NCBI GenBank assembly: GCA_965230415.1
Contig: CBDDKZ010000005.1
Coordinates: forward strand, 2,046,001-2,110,000
Source: CBDDKZ01 sp965230415
GTDB lineage: Bacteria > Bacteroidota > Bacteroidia > Cytophagales > JAAEPT01
Direction of reading: 5' to 3'
DNA: 64,000 nt
The notes below the pieces were generated by a model. It searched no databases. It saw only the letters and a program-made list of their open reading frames with translations, and was not told the DNA's origin. Positions 27,099 to 36,837 of the stretch are shown piece by piece (position 1 is the first letter of the stretch; each line of letters opens with the position of its first letter). Position numbers and translations under genes: made by a program.

Positions 27099-28922
27099 TC
27101 AATAATTCCAATCAACAAAGATTAACTCTTTTTTCCAGGGTAACTTTATCATCGATACATTCCAGTTGAGTTTTTTCAACAAAATATCATGTACCCTTGT
27201 TTCCATAATCAGTCGAGCATTTGTGCCTTCTTTAATTAGTTTGCCCGGGCGTTCCAGAAATTCACTTCTTAATAAGTCGAGACTTGCATTTTCCATTTTT
27301 GACCAGTGACCCAATGCAGCGTGCATCATTTCCCCTACTTGTTTTTTAAGGTCTTCTGACAAATGTACATACCTCTCTATGGGCTCTTTCATAGGCCAGT
27401 TACATAAAAATTTTTCGAACGGCATGAGGTGTTCACTTTCATATTCTTTCCCAGTAGCAATATAATGAAGCAAATGAATGGCGACTTCACGTTTGCTGAT
27501 TTCCTTTGCCCCGTCGTCATAAAGATGGCATGATTGAAATAATTGTTTTAGAAAGGGGTGTAATAAGATTAGTCCTGCGTTGTCATAAATGTGATCATAA
27601 GCATCCAGGTTTTCAGTTTCAAATTTTTGATGCTGATGTGCTGATTCTTTTTTCGATTCTTTTTCATTTCGTATTAAATGATTGTTCTGAATTTCTATGC
27701 CTACATCATTTTTAAGCTCTATTTCAGATATTACTGCATTTGTTTTGTTTGATGTTTCCTGAATAAAGTGCCTAGCGTTTTTAAGAGGTGACTGTAATTT
27801 TACGCCAATGTTTTTGCTTTTCAGAAAAGAGATCCAGGCCCCGGCCTTTTCATAATCGAAGGTTTTTACTGATAGCTGAATAGTGTCAAAACCGGGTTCC
27901 ACATCGATTGAATTTGGAGAGATTTTTGGTGAAATTTGTGTGTTTTGATTCAGTTCATTCAATGCATCAATTATACGTTTATATTTGGCCAGAATAAACT
28001 TTTCCATGCGCTGCTTTAGCGCATATATACCACTATTTTCAAAAGAAAGAATTATGTTTTGAGCATTGGCGTAGTGTTCTACCTCCAAGCCAAGCACTTG
28101 TTGGTTAAAAATTTCTGCAGTGCTTTCCTGACTTGTTGACCACTTAATATCTTTATGTAATTCCAATAGAATTGATTGTGTGATAATATCAACGAGAATT
28201 TTCTTTTCATCTCTGCTTGAATTACAATACAGCCAAACCGACTCCCAAAAAAATAGCCGATAATCGTAGAAATCAGGAGGAAGTTCTGTCAATTCTTTCG
28301 AATGAATAGTTATTATGTACTGCTCGACTGATTCGGTAAACTTCCTGACTAATTCGAATGACTTATCTGGAAAAAGCAGGGAGAGTAGATCCAGTATTTC
28401 TTCATTAGAGTTTTGTTTGAAGAATCGAATACGACTTCCGCTTTTTCTAATTTCATCTAATAATTGTCTTTGAGCTTTGGTATTTTCCTGTAGGTACTCT
28501 GTAAAATCTTCGTAAGCTATCGTATTGCGATTTCCCCACCAAGGTGATGTACCTTCTGCGAGGACTTGTATATATTGTTTCAAGTTTTTGGATGAATTGT
28601 CAATGAGGTATTGAGATTCGTTTTGTATTATTGATTCAGGTGTAATCCCACTTTTTTCGAACGTTTTATCTAAATTCGATTGAATTTGAGCGGTTAATTC
28701 ATTAAGATTAAAGTCCGATTCTGTTGTCTTTAGATCTATTGAAAGTTGTTCAAGTCGAAGCGTTTTGCCTGAAAGCGTTTTTTCAATTTCTTCGAAGTAA
28801 AGCTCAATTTCTGCTAGAACAGATTCTTTAATATAATCTTCAATATTATTACTTATCTGATGAGCCAATTCGATATCGTTCGTGTTTATTTCGCAATATA
28901 CTTTATGTATAATATGGCTCAT
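27099..28922 (-). CDS. Contractile injection system tape-measure protein (Afp14-like)
   Basis: This 607-aa protein has the two conserved ends of the CIS tape-measure family. The N-terminus is MSHIIHKVYCEINTNDIELA, followed by a helical region ending in L-R-L-E-Q-L-S-I-D-L. The C-terminus has DNAGLILLHPFLKQLFQ, REVAIHLLHYIATGKE, LCNWPMKEPIERY, LRSEFLERPGKLIKEG, and V-S-M-I-K-L-P-W near the end. In the particle it would set tube length and occupy the lumen. The middle ~300 residues are variable. It is the last gene of the minus-strand operon, 15 nt after the PKD protein. Confidence 0.92.
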   Translation of the reverse strand: MSHIIHKVYCEINTNDIELAHQISNNIEDYIKESVLAEIELYFEEIEKTLSGKTLRLEQLSIDLKTTESDFNLNELTAQIQSNLDKTFEKSGITPESIIQNESQYLIDNSSKNLKQYIQVLAEGTSPWWGNRNTIAYEDFTEYLQENTKAQRQLLDEIRKSGSRIRFFKQNSNEEILDLLSLLFPDKSFELVRKFTESVEQYIITIHSKELTELPPDFYDYRLFFWESVWLYCNSSRDEKKILVDIITQSILLELHKDIKWSTSQESTAEIFNQQVLGLEVEHYANAQNIILSFENSGIYALKQRMEKFILAKYKRIIDALNELNQNTQISPKISPNSIDVEPGFDTIQLSVKTFDYEKAGAWISFLKSKNIGVKLQSPLKNARHFIQETSNKTNAVISEIELKNDVGIEIQNNHLIRNEKESKKESAHQHQKFETENLDAYDHIYDNAGLILLHPFLKQLFQSCHLYDDGAKEISKREVAIHLLHYIATGKEYESEHLMPFEKFLCNWPMKEPIERYVHLSEDLKKQVGEMMHAALGHWSKMENASLDLLRSEFLERPGKLIKEGTNARLIMETRVHDILLKKLNWNVSMIKLPWKKELIFVDWNY

Positions 28923-28937
28923 GATGTTTTATGAAGA

Positions 28938-31900
28938 TTAGAGGTCTTTAAAATGTTCAGCTAAAACGCTCTTATCAGCGTGTGTACTGCGATAGTTCTG
29001 TTCAAAAAGTCTAAAGGTTTCTGAAGGTTTTACCGGTAGCTCGATAAGTCTTTCACCTCTTATTTCTTTTACCAGATTCAAACTATCAATGACTACAGGA
29101 TGACTAAGCTGTTCATCGCTTTGACAACCTATTGTATTATAAAATAGTTGAAGAACATATTCGAATAGATTGTATAGCATAGTCTGTTCTTCATCTTGTG
29201 TATTTTCGATGGCTTCAGTCATATCTTTTAACAATGGTTCGAATAGTTCGAGCAGGTTATTGTTATTACTACCATCAGCAAAGCGGCCTGGGTCTCTGCG
29301 TACCAGGTCATATAAATCTACAATTCGCTTCTTAAATTCTTCGAATGATGGCACATCCAATGCATTAAATGCTACCAGACGCTTGTAATCTGCATCGAGC
29401 GTTTCAGCCATGCTTTCCACACATTTCGAACTATTGCCCAAGTCAATAATAAATGAGGTGGTCGAGCTGTCTGCGCCGCAGTTGTCACTGAAGGCTGTGA
29501 GTGTAATAGTTAATTCCCTAGGGGTGCGCTCATCTATTCTTATTGGTAGTGGGTTGCCATCATTTCCTAACTCAATAGTCTCTAATTCGTCGACTTTCCA
29601 CTCAAATTTTTCCGTATACTTCGAATTATTAGTGAAGATGATAAATCCGTTACTTTGGTCCACTTCAAAAGCAGCCACTGGCATAATATGAATAATCAAG
29701 GTTTCGCTTTGATCGCCCGCACTAAATTCAATTGGTGTTTCAAATAAGCTGAATGTAGGTTCAAACACTATGCGTTCACTTTCAACGCGCATTCCTCTAA
29801 TACTGTCATCATATTCGAGCGCTACCGAGCTACTATTTGTTTCAAGCGTATATGAAACGATTAATTCCTGACCTTCTACGAAACACTCCGGCTCTTCTAT
29901 AGTAAGTACTACATTAGGATCTGGTAGTTCAACACGAAAATCCGGAATGCGGAACGTGCTTGATAAACAGTTTTCACTTTTGGCTTCCAGTTGTATATCC
30001 CAAATAGCCGGGTCATCAGGTGAAAGTGTTATTGGCAACGGGTTTTCATCTTCACCCAGTTCTGGTGCACTTCCATTTACAATCCAGTCATAAGCATCAC
30101 CACCTAAAGAGGTATTAGAAATGATGATTTGGTTTTCTACTTGTTCGACTGTAAAAGACGCCTGCGGTTGTTGATGTATAATTAGCGTTTGAGTAACATC
30201 TCCTGCGCTCATCTCAATCGCAACATCATAGGCATTAAATTGTAAAGGATCAATCGTAATTTGATTCAACTCTTCATTTATGGTAAGCCCCGGAACTTTG
30301 GTAGTTATTTCAATCGGTGTATTTGATGGTGATAGGCTATATCCGATTACAATTGCTCTGCTTCCCAGGCAGGTTTCGTTTGTATTCAGTTTAAATGAAA
30401 TGGGGTCGTCTCCGGGAATTACTACACTTATATCATCACTTACTTCATCAGATTTGCACGTTTCACTATTAGCTATTAATGTGGTACTCCAAATCTCCGG
30501 AGATTCAGGTGTTATGTTTCTTATGATATCATCCGTTGATTTTGTTTCAAAAACACGGCCATTAATAATCCATGTGTAGCTGTCCGCGTTTTCTGAGGTG
30601 TTTCTGATAATGAGATCAAAATCAATTTGAGAAGTAGTGAAAGATGCTTTGGGCCTTTTGTAAACCATAAGTCCCTGACCTGAGAATTCGCCATTAATAT
30701 TAAATGGAATTTGTACATCATAAGCCATAAATGCTGAGGGATCTAAGATTAGTTGATCTTCACCTATGCTTAATCCGGCTACGGCGGTAGCAGGCTCAAC
30801 AATTGCATCTACTGGTGTGACGCGGAAACTCACAAACCCAAAATCTTCACCCAGGCATATGGCGCTTTGTTCCAGCTGAAGTGTTTCAAATGTTAGATCA
30901 TGAGATACCGAATGTGTACACAAACCATTGCTCACCTGCAAGGTCACTGTAACGGTGCCACTTTTGTTTACTGGCAACTCATAGCGGTGTCTCGGATTAC
31001 GTTCGTTTTGGTTGCCTTCATCGCTAAAATCTCCAAAATCCCATTGGTATGTTACACCGTCGGGGAGGACTTCTCCAGTGACTGTGAAATCTACGACAGC
31101 AACAGTATTTTCTTTTATATATACCGGATCACTGGCTTCGAAATCAAATTCAGGTTTCTGGAATGCAATGATCTTTGTGTTGGTGATCTGGTCGTTGACT
31201 TTGAAATAAATGGCTTCTCCATAAAGCGCAGGATCGAGTCTATTGGGGTCGAAATAGTAGCGTCCGTCGCTATAGACTACTCCACCGTCTATTCCATCAT
31301 CTAAGTCAGCAGTAACAACTCCTGTTGTTGGTTCTACTTCAAACAACAAAGGCCCTGTTTCTTCGTCGAAACAAATAAACCCAACAGGAAGTCTTAATAC
31401 AACTGTTTGTTTCGGAACAATAAACGATATCGGCGCGCAATCTGAACAGCACAAATAAGGCAGTGCAAAGTCGGCTACAACAGTATTTTCGGAAATGTTA
31501 GAGACAGGTACTATTGGTTCTAATACATTGATCAGACCGGATATTGGGAAAATATTCCGGTCGATTGAATTTATATTTAAGTCTCTGGTGCGATCATTAA
31601 AATCTAAGATTCTGTCACCTACAAGAACGACATCGTCGCTTACGTCCTTTGCAGTTAGCGCATTGTCTGAAATTGAAAGGTCAGGAATTTTTGCGCCTTT
31701 ACCTTTATATACAAGGATAAAAGTCCCCCCTGGCTCCACACCTGCGAGGTGCTCGGCACCGGTATGATGTTCTATAAACTCGGAGAGTAATTTCTTTTTT
31801 AATAGTTCTTCCTTTCTAAGTTCGATTTCTTCCAAAAGAACCTGGATTTTTTCTGCGGCGCAACAATTAATAGCAATCTGATTGAGTAATAGCGCATATT

Positions 31901-34016
31901 CTTGTTCATATCCCTGAGCTTCATATACGCTACTGAAGTCTGTTACAGCGGTGAGGAATTTTTTGTGATCGTCAATTCTCGAACAGGACTGCTCAATGAG
32001 TTTTGCATAGGCGTCTACATTTTCATCATTAAGATCGCTTAATGTAACAGGTGCCAGTTGTGTAGCTGAATAGCTAAAGGCTAATATTTCAGCAGGCTGG
32101 TAGAGGCTTATTTGTTGTTGATCGGGTGTCCAAAGTCTTAAATTTACCTGATTGTTAATCCTTAATTGAATGTCGTTATAAATATCAGCGGCAGATCCCC
32201 TGGGATTTCTATCAACAGCACTTTTCACAAGCACTCCAAGTGTATGTCTGTCGTCGTTAAGGCTATCGATTACGGCATCGCCCAGATCCTTGGTTTTCAC
32301 AACAAGGCCGCTTATACGCTTTCTTTTAGAAAATAATTCGTAATCATTGTGACGCCCTGCTTCCGTAATACTAAACCCTGAAAAAAATGTTGAGATGCTT
32401 TCAAACAAACACTGTTGCTCCGTTTGCCAGGCTTTTAATACGGCATTTAAATCCTTAAACTCACATTCGTACTCGCTTAAATCGATGCGCTCTAATGTTT
32501 CGTCAATGCTAAGCGCCTTCACATCAAATGCAAGGCCTTTTTCGTTTTTGATGGCATCAATAGCCGTCAGGGCATCGTTATAATCTTTACCCAAATGCCC
32601 CTCTATACGATAGAAATTATGTGAATCCAGCGAGTAGTCAAGTGGTTCTTGTATGGCAGCGCGTAAGGATAAATTAGTGCGATGGTAAGCCAAATTTTCC
32701 TTTTCCAGATACTTTTTGGTTTTGTTAAAATCCCAGAAGTTTATGAGGCTGTCTGAAGTTCTCAGGTAGTAGGGAATACTACGATCACTCAGCAGGTGTA
32801 AAGCTGTTTTGGATGGCGTAATTTTGATTTCTGTCTCCTCACCGGTGTTTACCGTGTACTCCACTAATAAGCGGTAGAATCTATTTATCAAGGACCGTAC
32901 CTGTTGCAAATTTTCTTGTCCTTGCTGATGAATGGGTGTGGGATAAAACCGGTGGCGACATTCATAATAGGATGAAGTGAGCTCCAGTTCGCCTAATAGT
33001 AAATGTTTTGGGAATGATGTGTTATCGGGGCAACATTGTACGCGCAAATCAAAAAGCAGGCATTTAATTTCCTCGTAGGTGGCTACCAAATCTTTCAGCA
33101 AATCATAAAGGTATTGAATGTCTAAGGGAACGTTCAATGCATTGATATCAAATATACTTTTGATAAGATTAGTGATATCGGAAGCGTTCTTTACTTCAAG
33201 TTTTGTAGAATCAATTAAGGATTCAAAGTCACTGTACAAACTTATAATCGCAGACGTTAAGTCGCTTAAAACATTGGAGTTTATAATAGCATCGCGATAG
33301 CTTTCTTTTAGGGAGTTGTAGTTTACAGTGTTAGATAAATCGGCAATAACCTGTTGACCCGATTCGTCTAACAGGTAGCTGTTACGAAGAACTACCCTGG
33401 GCACATCTATTTCGGGAAGATTAATAAAATTACCGGTGTTATTAAATCGATCGAAGATGGGATCGAAACTGGCATCACTGAAATTTTCAACAGCTGTCTT
33501 GTCTAACAACAATATATGAATACGTGCTACCTGATCCTGTCCCTGGTTATCACAGCTTACGGTAAGGCAGGGTGTTTGCTCAGCGGCAAAGTTTTCCAGG
33601 TAAAGAACCACGACCTTGTTTTCAATACCTTCTACATCTTTTAATGCAATAGCATCATCATGATCAGCCACTTGGTCGGCGGTAATCAATTTGTCCATAG
33701 GACTCAAACCAAAAAAACGAGGATAGTTAGCGTTGCTATCTTCAAATTCAATAACATGTGTATAGGTGTGGCCCTTGTAGGCAACAAGGTCTCCGTCCGT
33801 AGTCACTCCACAACCTTTAGAAATGCTAATACTATCATCATCTGATGTAACATCCATTCCACAGAGTACCCCAACACCTATAAGACATACCCGCGTGAGG
33901 CGATGTTGGTCATCGAAGTACTTAATGATGGTATTAAGCTGATCGGCAGTCAGCACCTGATCATCCACAAATGACTTATACTGGGTGGTAATTTCTTCTA
34001 AATTGAATGTAGCCAT
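28938..34016 (-). CDS. Giant PKD/Ig-repeat eCIS protein, probable fibre or surface appendage
   Basis: This is a 1692-aa protein. The N-terminus (TADQLNTIIKYFDDQHRLTR then GVGVLCGMDV) looks like a family-specific assembly domain. Residues ~150-800 are mainly helical. A PKD-like domain (YQWDFGDFSDEGNQNERNP... HRYELP) lies near residue 1000. Three degenerate ~160-residue units follow (~1045-1205, 1210-1370, 1372-1530). Each begins with a C-L-G or C-F-V-E strand and contains A-S-F-T-x-x-Q, then N-T-S, D-x-Y-x-W-x-V-N-G and a late S-E-x-C. No signal peptide is present. The gene occupies the slot between the second baseplate gene and the tape measure, where Afp13 (tail fibre) lies in Afp. A cell-targeting role is inference. 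Confidence 0.8.
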   Translation of the reverse strand: MATFNLEEITTQYKSFVDDQVLTADQLNTIIKYFDDQHRLTRVCLIGVGVLCGMDVTSDDDSISISKGCGVTTDGDLVAYKGHTYTHVIEFEDSNANYPRFFGLSPMDKLITADQVADHDDAIALKDVEGIENKVVVLYLENFAAEQTPCLTVSCDNQGQDQVARIHILLLDKTAVENFSDASFDPIFDRFNNTGNFINLPEIDVPRVVLRNSYLLDESGQQVIADLSNTVNYNSLKESYRDAIINSNVLSDLTSAIISLYSDFESLIDSTKLEVKNASDITNLIKSIFDINALNVPLDIQYLYDLLKDLVATYEEIKCLLFDLRVQCCPDNTSFPKHLLLGELELTSSYYECRHRFYPTPIHQQGQENLQQVRSLINRFYRLLVEYTVNTGEETEIKITPSKTALHLLSDRSIPYYLRTSDSLINFWDFNKTKKYLEKENLAYHRTNLSLRAAIQEPLDYSLDSHNFYRIEGHLGKDYNDALTAIDAIKNEKGLAFDVKALSIDETLERIDLSEYECEFKDLNAVLKAWQTEQQCLFESISTFFSGFSITEAGRHNDYELFSKRKRISGLVVKTKDLGDAVIDSLNDDRHTLGVLVKSAVDRNPRGSAADIYNDIQLRINNQVNLRLWTPDQQQISLYQPAEILAFSYSATQLAPVTLSDLNDENVDAYAKLIEQSCSRIDDHKKFLTAVTDFSSVYEAQGYEQEYALLLNQIAINCCAAEKIQVLLEEIELRKEELLKKKLLSEFIEHHTGAEHLAGVEPGGTFILVYKGKGAKIPDLSISDNALTAKDVSDDVVLVGDRILDFNDRTRDLNINSIDRNIFPISGLINVLEPIVPVSNISENTVVADFALPYLCCSDCAPISFIVPKQTVVLRLPVGFICFDEETGPLLFEVEPTTGVVTADLDDGIDGGVVYSDGRYYFDPNRLDPALYGEAIYFKVNDQITNTKIIAFQKPEFDFEASDPVYIKENTVAVVDFTVTGEVLPDGVTYQWDFGDFSDEGNQNERNPRHRYELPVNKSGTVTVTLQVSNGLCTHSVSHDLTFETLQLEQSAICLGEDFGFVSFRVTPVDAIVEPATAVAGLSIGEDQLILDPSAFMAYDVQIPFNINGEFSGQGLMVYKRPKASFTTSQIDFDLIIRNTSENADSYTWIINGRVFETKSTDDIIRNITPESPEIWSTTLIANSETCKSDEVSDDISVVIPGDDPISFKLNTNETCLGSRAIVIGYSLSPSNTPIEITTKVPGLTINEELNQITIDPLQFNAYDVAIEMSAGDVTQTLIIHQQPQASFTVEQVENQIIISNTSLGGDAYDWIVNGSAPELGEDENPLPITLSPDDPAIWDIQLEAKSENCLSSTFRIPDFRVELPDPNVVLTIEEPECFVEGQELIVSYTLETNSSSVALEYDDSIRGMRVESERIVFEPTFSLFETPIEFSAGDQSETLIIHIMPVAAFEVDQSNGFIIFTNNSKYTEKFEWKVDELETIELGNDGNPLPIRIDERTPRELTITLTAFSDNCGADSSTTSFIIDLGNSSKCVESMAETLDADYKRLVAFNALDVPSFEEFKKRIVDLYDLVRRDPGRFADGSNNNNLLELFEPLLKDMTEAIENTQDEEQTMLYNLFEYVLQLFYNTIGCQSDEQLSHPVVIDSLNLVKEIRGERLIELPVKPSETFRLFEQNYRSTHADKSVLAEHFKDL

Positions 34017-34027
34017 GATCTATGCTT

Positions 34028-36820
34028 TTAAAGTTTTCCTATGTTCGTTCTTCCTAATATTATTTTGTTGCCTTCAGTCTCGCTGTCATCGTTATCACAG
34101 TCGTGCAGCCTTCCGGTTTGGTAGATAGTATTCATCTGATAAAGGCAATCTTTGAATGCTTTTAAAGTATCACGATAGGAGTCAAGCTCTTCTTTTGATG
34201 TGATACCGTTTTGACAAAATGATTGTCGTTTACTCAGGAATGCTTTGTATTTATCCTGAATCATTAACATATCATTTTCTTCATCCGGAACCATACCTTT
34301 TGCATGACCGATCCAGCAAATTTTCGCTTGTATGTGAGCAGGAATTTCTTCATGAATAAGTTGCTCCAGGTATTTTCTATAGTTGATGTTACTAAAGCGT
34401 TCGGTCCATCCGGGTAATAGAACTGTGACTCGGAATGAGTAAGGATCTTCTGGTCCACAACTGGTGCAATCATCATCTATGCATGGAGCCATAAAAAGTG
34501 CTGATGGAGCGTCAGAAATTGCCGGATCATCCTTTGTTGTTTCTAATTCATCCTTGTTCAAAGTATCCGGTCGAAGTAAGATATGTTCAATAAGGTACAT
34601 ACCCTCTTCTTCTATTTCCAGATCTGTTAGGTAGGTAATGGTGTTATCACGAGCTACCTCAACATCAGATTCCCGATCGTGTAAATTGATTTGGCGGCCT
34701 ACTATCCATTCTTCGCTCGAATGGTCAGCCACCGCCGGATTTATAATATTGAAATAGAATTGAGACCCATCGTGAGTTGTTTTTATGTCGTAGTTGGAAG
34801 CCTCTTTAGCCAGTTCAAAAGCTAATGCGAGTTCTTCGTAAGCATCCTGAAATGTGTGGTAATGTTTACTGGATGATATTAAGGGCGTGGTACCATTAAC
34901 AATGCGCCAACGGTATTCGGTAAGGCCATCACCATCAATTTCTTCATAGATTTCGTAATATTCGGGAAGCAGGTTTTTCCGCTTATAGTCTTTGATACCT
35001 GCAAGGCGAGCTATTCTTTTTTGAATTCCCGATACGTTTTCAGTATCCCAAATTTCATTAGCACAGTAGTCAAATCCCAGGCCACGTTCACAGCTGATAT
35101 GTTGATAATCTTCAACAAACCGAGCTTTGGCTTTTAAGATTTCAGTGTTGGAACGATCACCATAAATGGTCTTCATTACAAAAACGTAATCGCTGAATTT
35201 TTCAGCAAAACGGGCAATCAGGTGGTCGAGTAATTGGTCTTTGTGTTGGAAGTATATATCATATTTGTCACTTTCCTCTGTAACTTTTAGTGCATTGCTT
35301 ATAGCAATCATAGATTCGGGATACCTCGACATATCTACCAGTTTGTCCAGATCACGAACGTCGGGAACAAGCTGACTAAAATATATTTGGCGTTCCTCTT
35401 CGCTCAGCGCTTCAATAGTGTTTAGCGTATAAAGTTTTTTAAGACTTTCATCTATCGATAAGAGATCTTTAGCCTTTGACAGGTGTGCAAAATAATTTGC
35501 GAGCACCTGATCAAAAAATAAGAGGTACGCTTTAAGTTGTTTTGCTTGTGCTTTGCGCGTATCACTTGCGGTATCAGAAAGCCCTTCTGTCGAAATACCA
35601 TACGTTTGAGGAAAATCATTTTGTATAGTTGTGTATTCCTCCACCTGTTGGTAAGTTCCTATAGGCATGGGAACATCTTCAGTAAGCAGGTCATCGATAA
35701 TTTGTTGATCGGCCTGCTTTAATTGTTGCTCATAGTATTTTACTTTTTCCTGATTTACACCTACTGGTAATAAGCCTTTTGTATAGCTGAAAGTGCTTTT
35801 ACCACAAAGTACCGGTTTGTGAAATTCTTTAACGTCAATTATCCAGATATCCGGATCAAAATCACCATCTTCTTCACAGTTACTAAGGGATATGTCTCTG
35901 ATAACTTTGACTCCCTCAATATTCATGATAAGTTGTATAATATCCGAGAGCCGAATTTCAGAACGTAAATCTGCAAGGTCTAATTCTGTGGGATCTACGA
36001 AACCGCCCTGAAAGTTGTCTTCATCGACACAGCTTCCTGGAAATGGTATAGGCCCCTGAAATATTTCATCGGTGGTATATCCTTTTTCATATAGCTGTTC
36101 CAGACTGTAGAATTGAATGCCGGGAGCGAAATAGTTGGTGAGGGCATGGTTAATTTGAGCTTGGATGGACTCCTCATCGGCATTGGTCTCAAGATCGATG
36201 TAGGCACATACGCCAATCGGTTGGCGTTCTACTTCGCATACATTTATCAGGTCTTCGCACAGGTTTCTATTTTTCAGATATAATTTTCTGATCTGTTCAA
36301 AAATGGCGTCTTTATCCTCAACGTCATCTTCAAATTCCAGGTAAACATCGTTCAGACCTTTGAGCGTGAAACTCTTTTGATCTGTATTATCTATGTCTTC
36401 AAATGAATTGTAGGATAGTAATTTCTCTTTGCAGTTTAAAAATACTTGCTGTTTGTGATCGGTAATCCATGCGTTTCGGACTCCCTTTAGGTATACAAAC
36501 AATTTTCTGTAATCTAGTGCAGTAACAGGCTTAGAAGGTAGAATATTTATCGCCGAAAGAAACTGCTTGTGCATGTTTTGCAAATTATCAGTTTTGCTCG
36601 CCCAAAGTTGTGCATCGGGCATTTCTATGCGCTGCGACAAATCGGTAATAGCATAGCAAAGCATTTCCAGTATGGTGATTCCCGGATCATGTACGTTGTA
36701 GTCTGTCCACAGCTTGCTGCCAATGGATTCCAGGTAAGCCAATCCTTCGGAACGCAGGAACTCAAAATCTAAATCATCATTTGAGCGGACATTTTTTGGT
36801 ATGTTTAATGTTGTGTTCAT
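34028..36820 (-). CDS. eCIS baseplate wedge protein (Afp12-like)
   Basis: This 930-aa protein has the N-terminal family motif L-R-S-E-G-L-A-Y-L-E-S followed by WTDYNVHDPGITILEMLCYA, which is typical of gp6/Afp12-like baseplate components of extracellular contractile systems. The rest includes an acidic middle and a C-terminal segment with six or more Cys (CIDDDCTSC, then FCQNG and CDNDDSE). The length is larger than phage counterparts, suggesting added domains projecting from the baseplate. It follows the gpJ-like gene by 17 nt and precedes the PKD gene by 11 nt. Confidence 0.85.
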   Translation of the reverse strand: MNTTLNIPKNVRSNDDLDFEFLRSEGLAYLESIGSKLWTDYNVHDPGITILEMLCYAITDLSQRIEMPDAQLWASKTDNLQNMHKQFLSAINILPSKPVTALDYRKLFVYLKGVRNAWITDHKQQVFLNCKEKLLSYNSFEDIDNTDQKSFTLKGLNDVYLEFEDDVEDKDAIFEQIRKLYLKNRNLCEDLINVCEVERQPIGVCAYIDLETNADEESIQAQINHALTNYFAPGIQFYSLEQLYEKGYTTDEIFQGPIPFPGSCVDEDNFQGGFVDPTELDLADLRSEIRLSDIIQLIMNIEGVKVIRDISLSNCEEDGDFDPDIWIIDVKEFHKPVLCGKSTFSYTKGLLPVGVNQEKVKYYEQQLKQADQQIIDDLLTEDVPMPIGTYQQVEEYTTIQNDFPQTYGISTEGLSDTASDTRKAQAKQLKAYLLFFDQVLANYFAHLSKAKDLLSIDESLKKLYTLNTIEALSEEERQIYFSQLVPDVRDLDKLVDMSRYPESMIAISNALKVTEESDKYDIYFQHKDQLLDHLIARFAEKFSDYVFVMKTIYGDRSNTEILKAKARFVEDYQHISCERGLGFDYCANEIWDTENVSGIQKRIARLAGIKDYKRKNLLPEYYEIYEEIDGDGLTEYRWRIVNGTTPLISSSKHYHTFQDAYEELALAFELAKEASNYDIKTTHDGSQFYFNIINPAVADHSSEEWIVGRQINLHDRESDVEVARDNTITYLTDLEIEEEGMYLIEHILLRPDTLNKDELETTKDDPAISDAPSALFMAPCIDDDCTSCGPEDPYSFRVTVLLPGWTERFSNINYRKYLEQLIHEEIPAHIQAKICWIGHAKGMVPDEENDMLMIQDKYKAFLSKRQSFCQNGITSKEELDSYRDTLKAFKDCLYQMNTIYQTGRLHDCDNDDSETEGNKIILGRTNIGKL

Positions 36821-36837
36821 GAAATTTATTCACTTAT

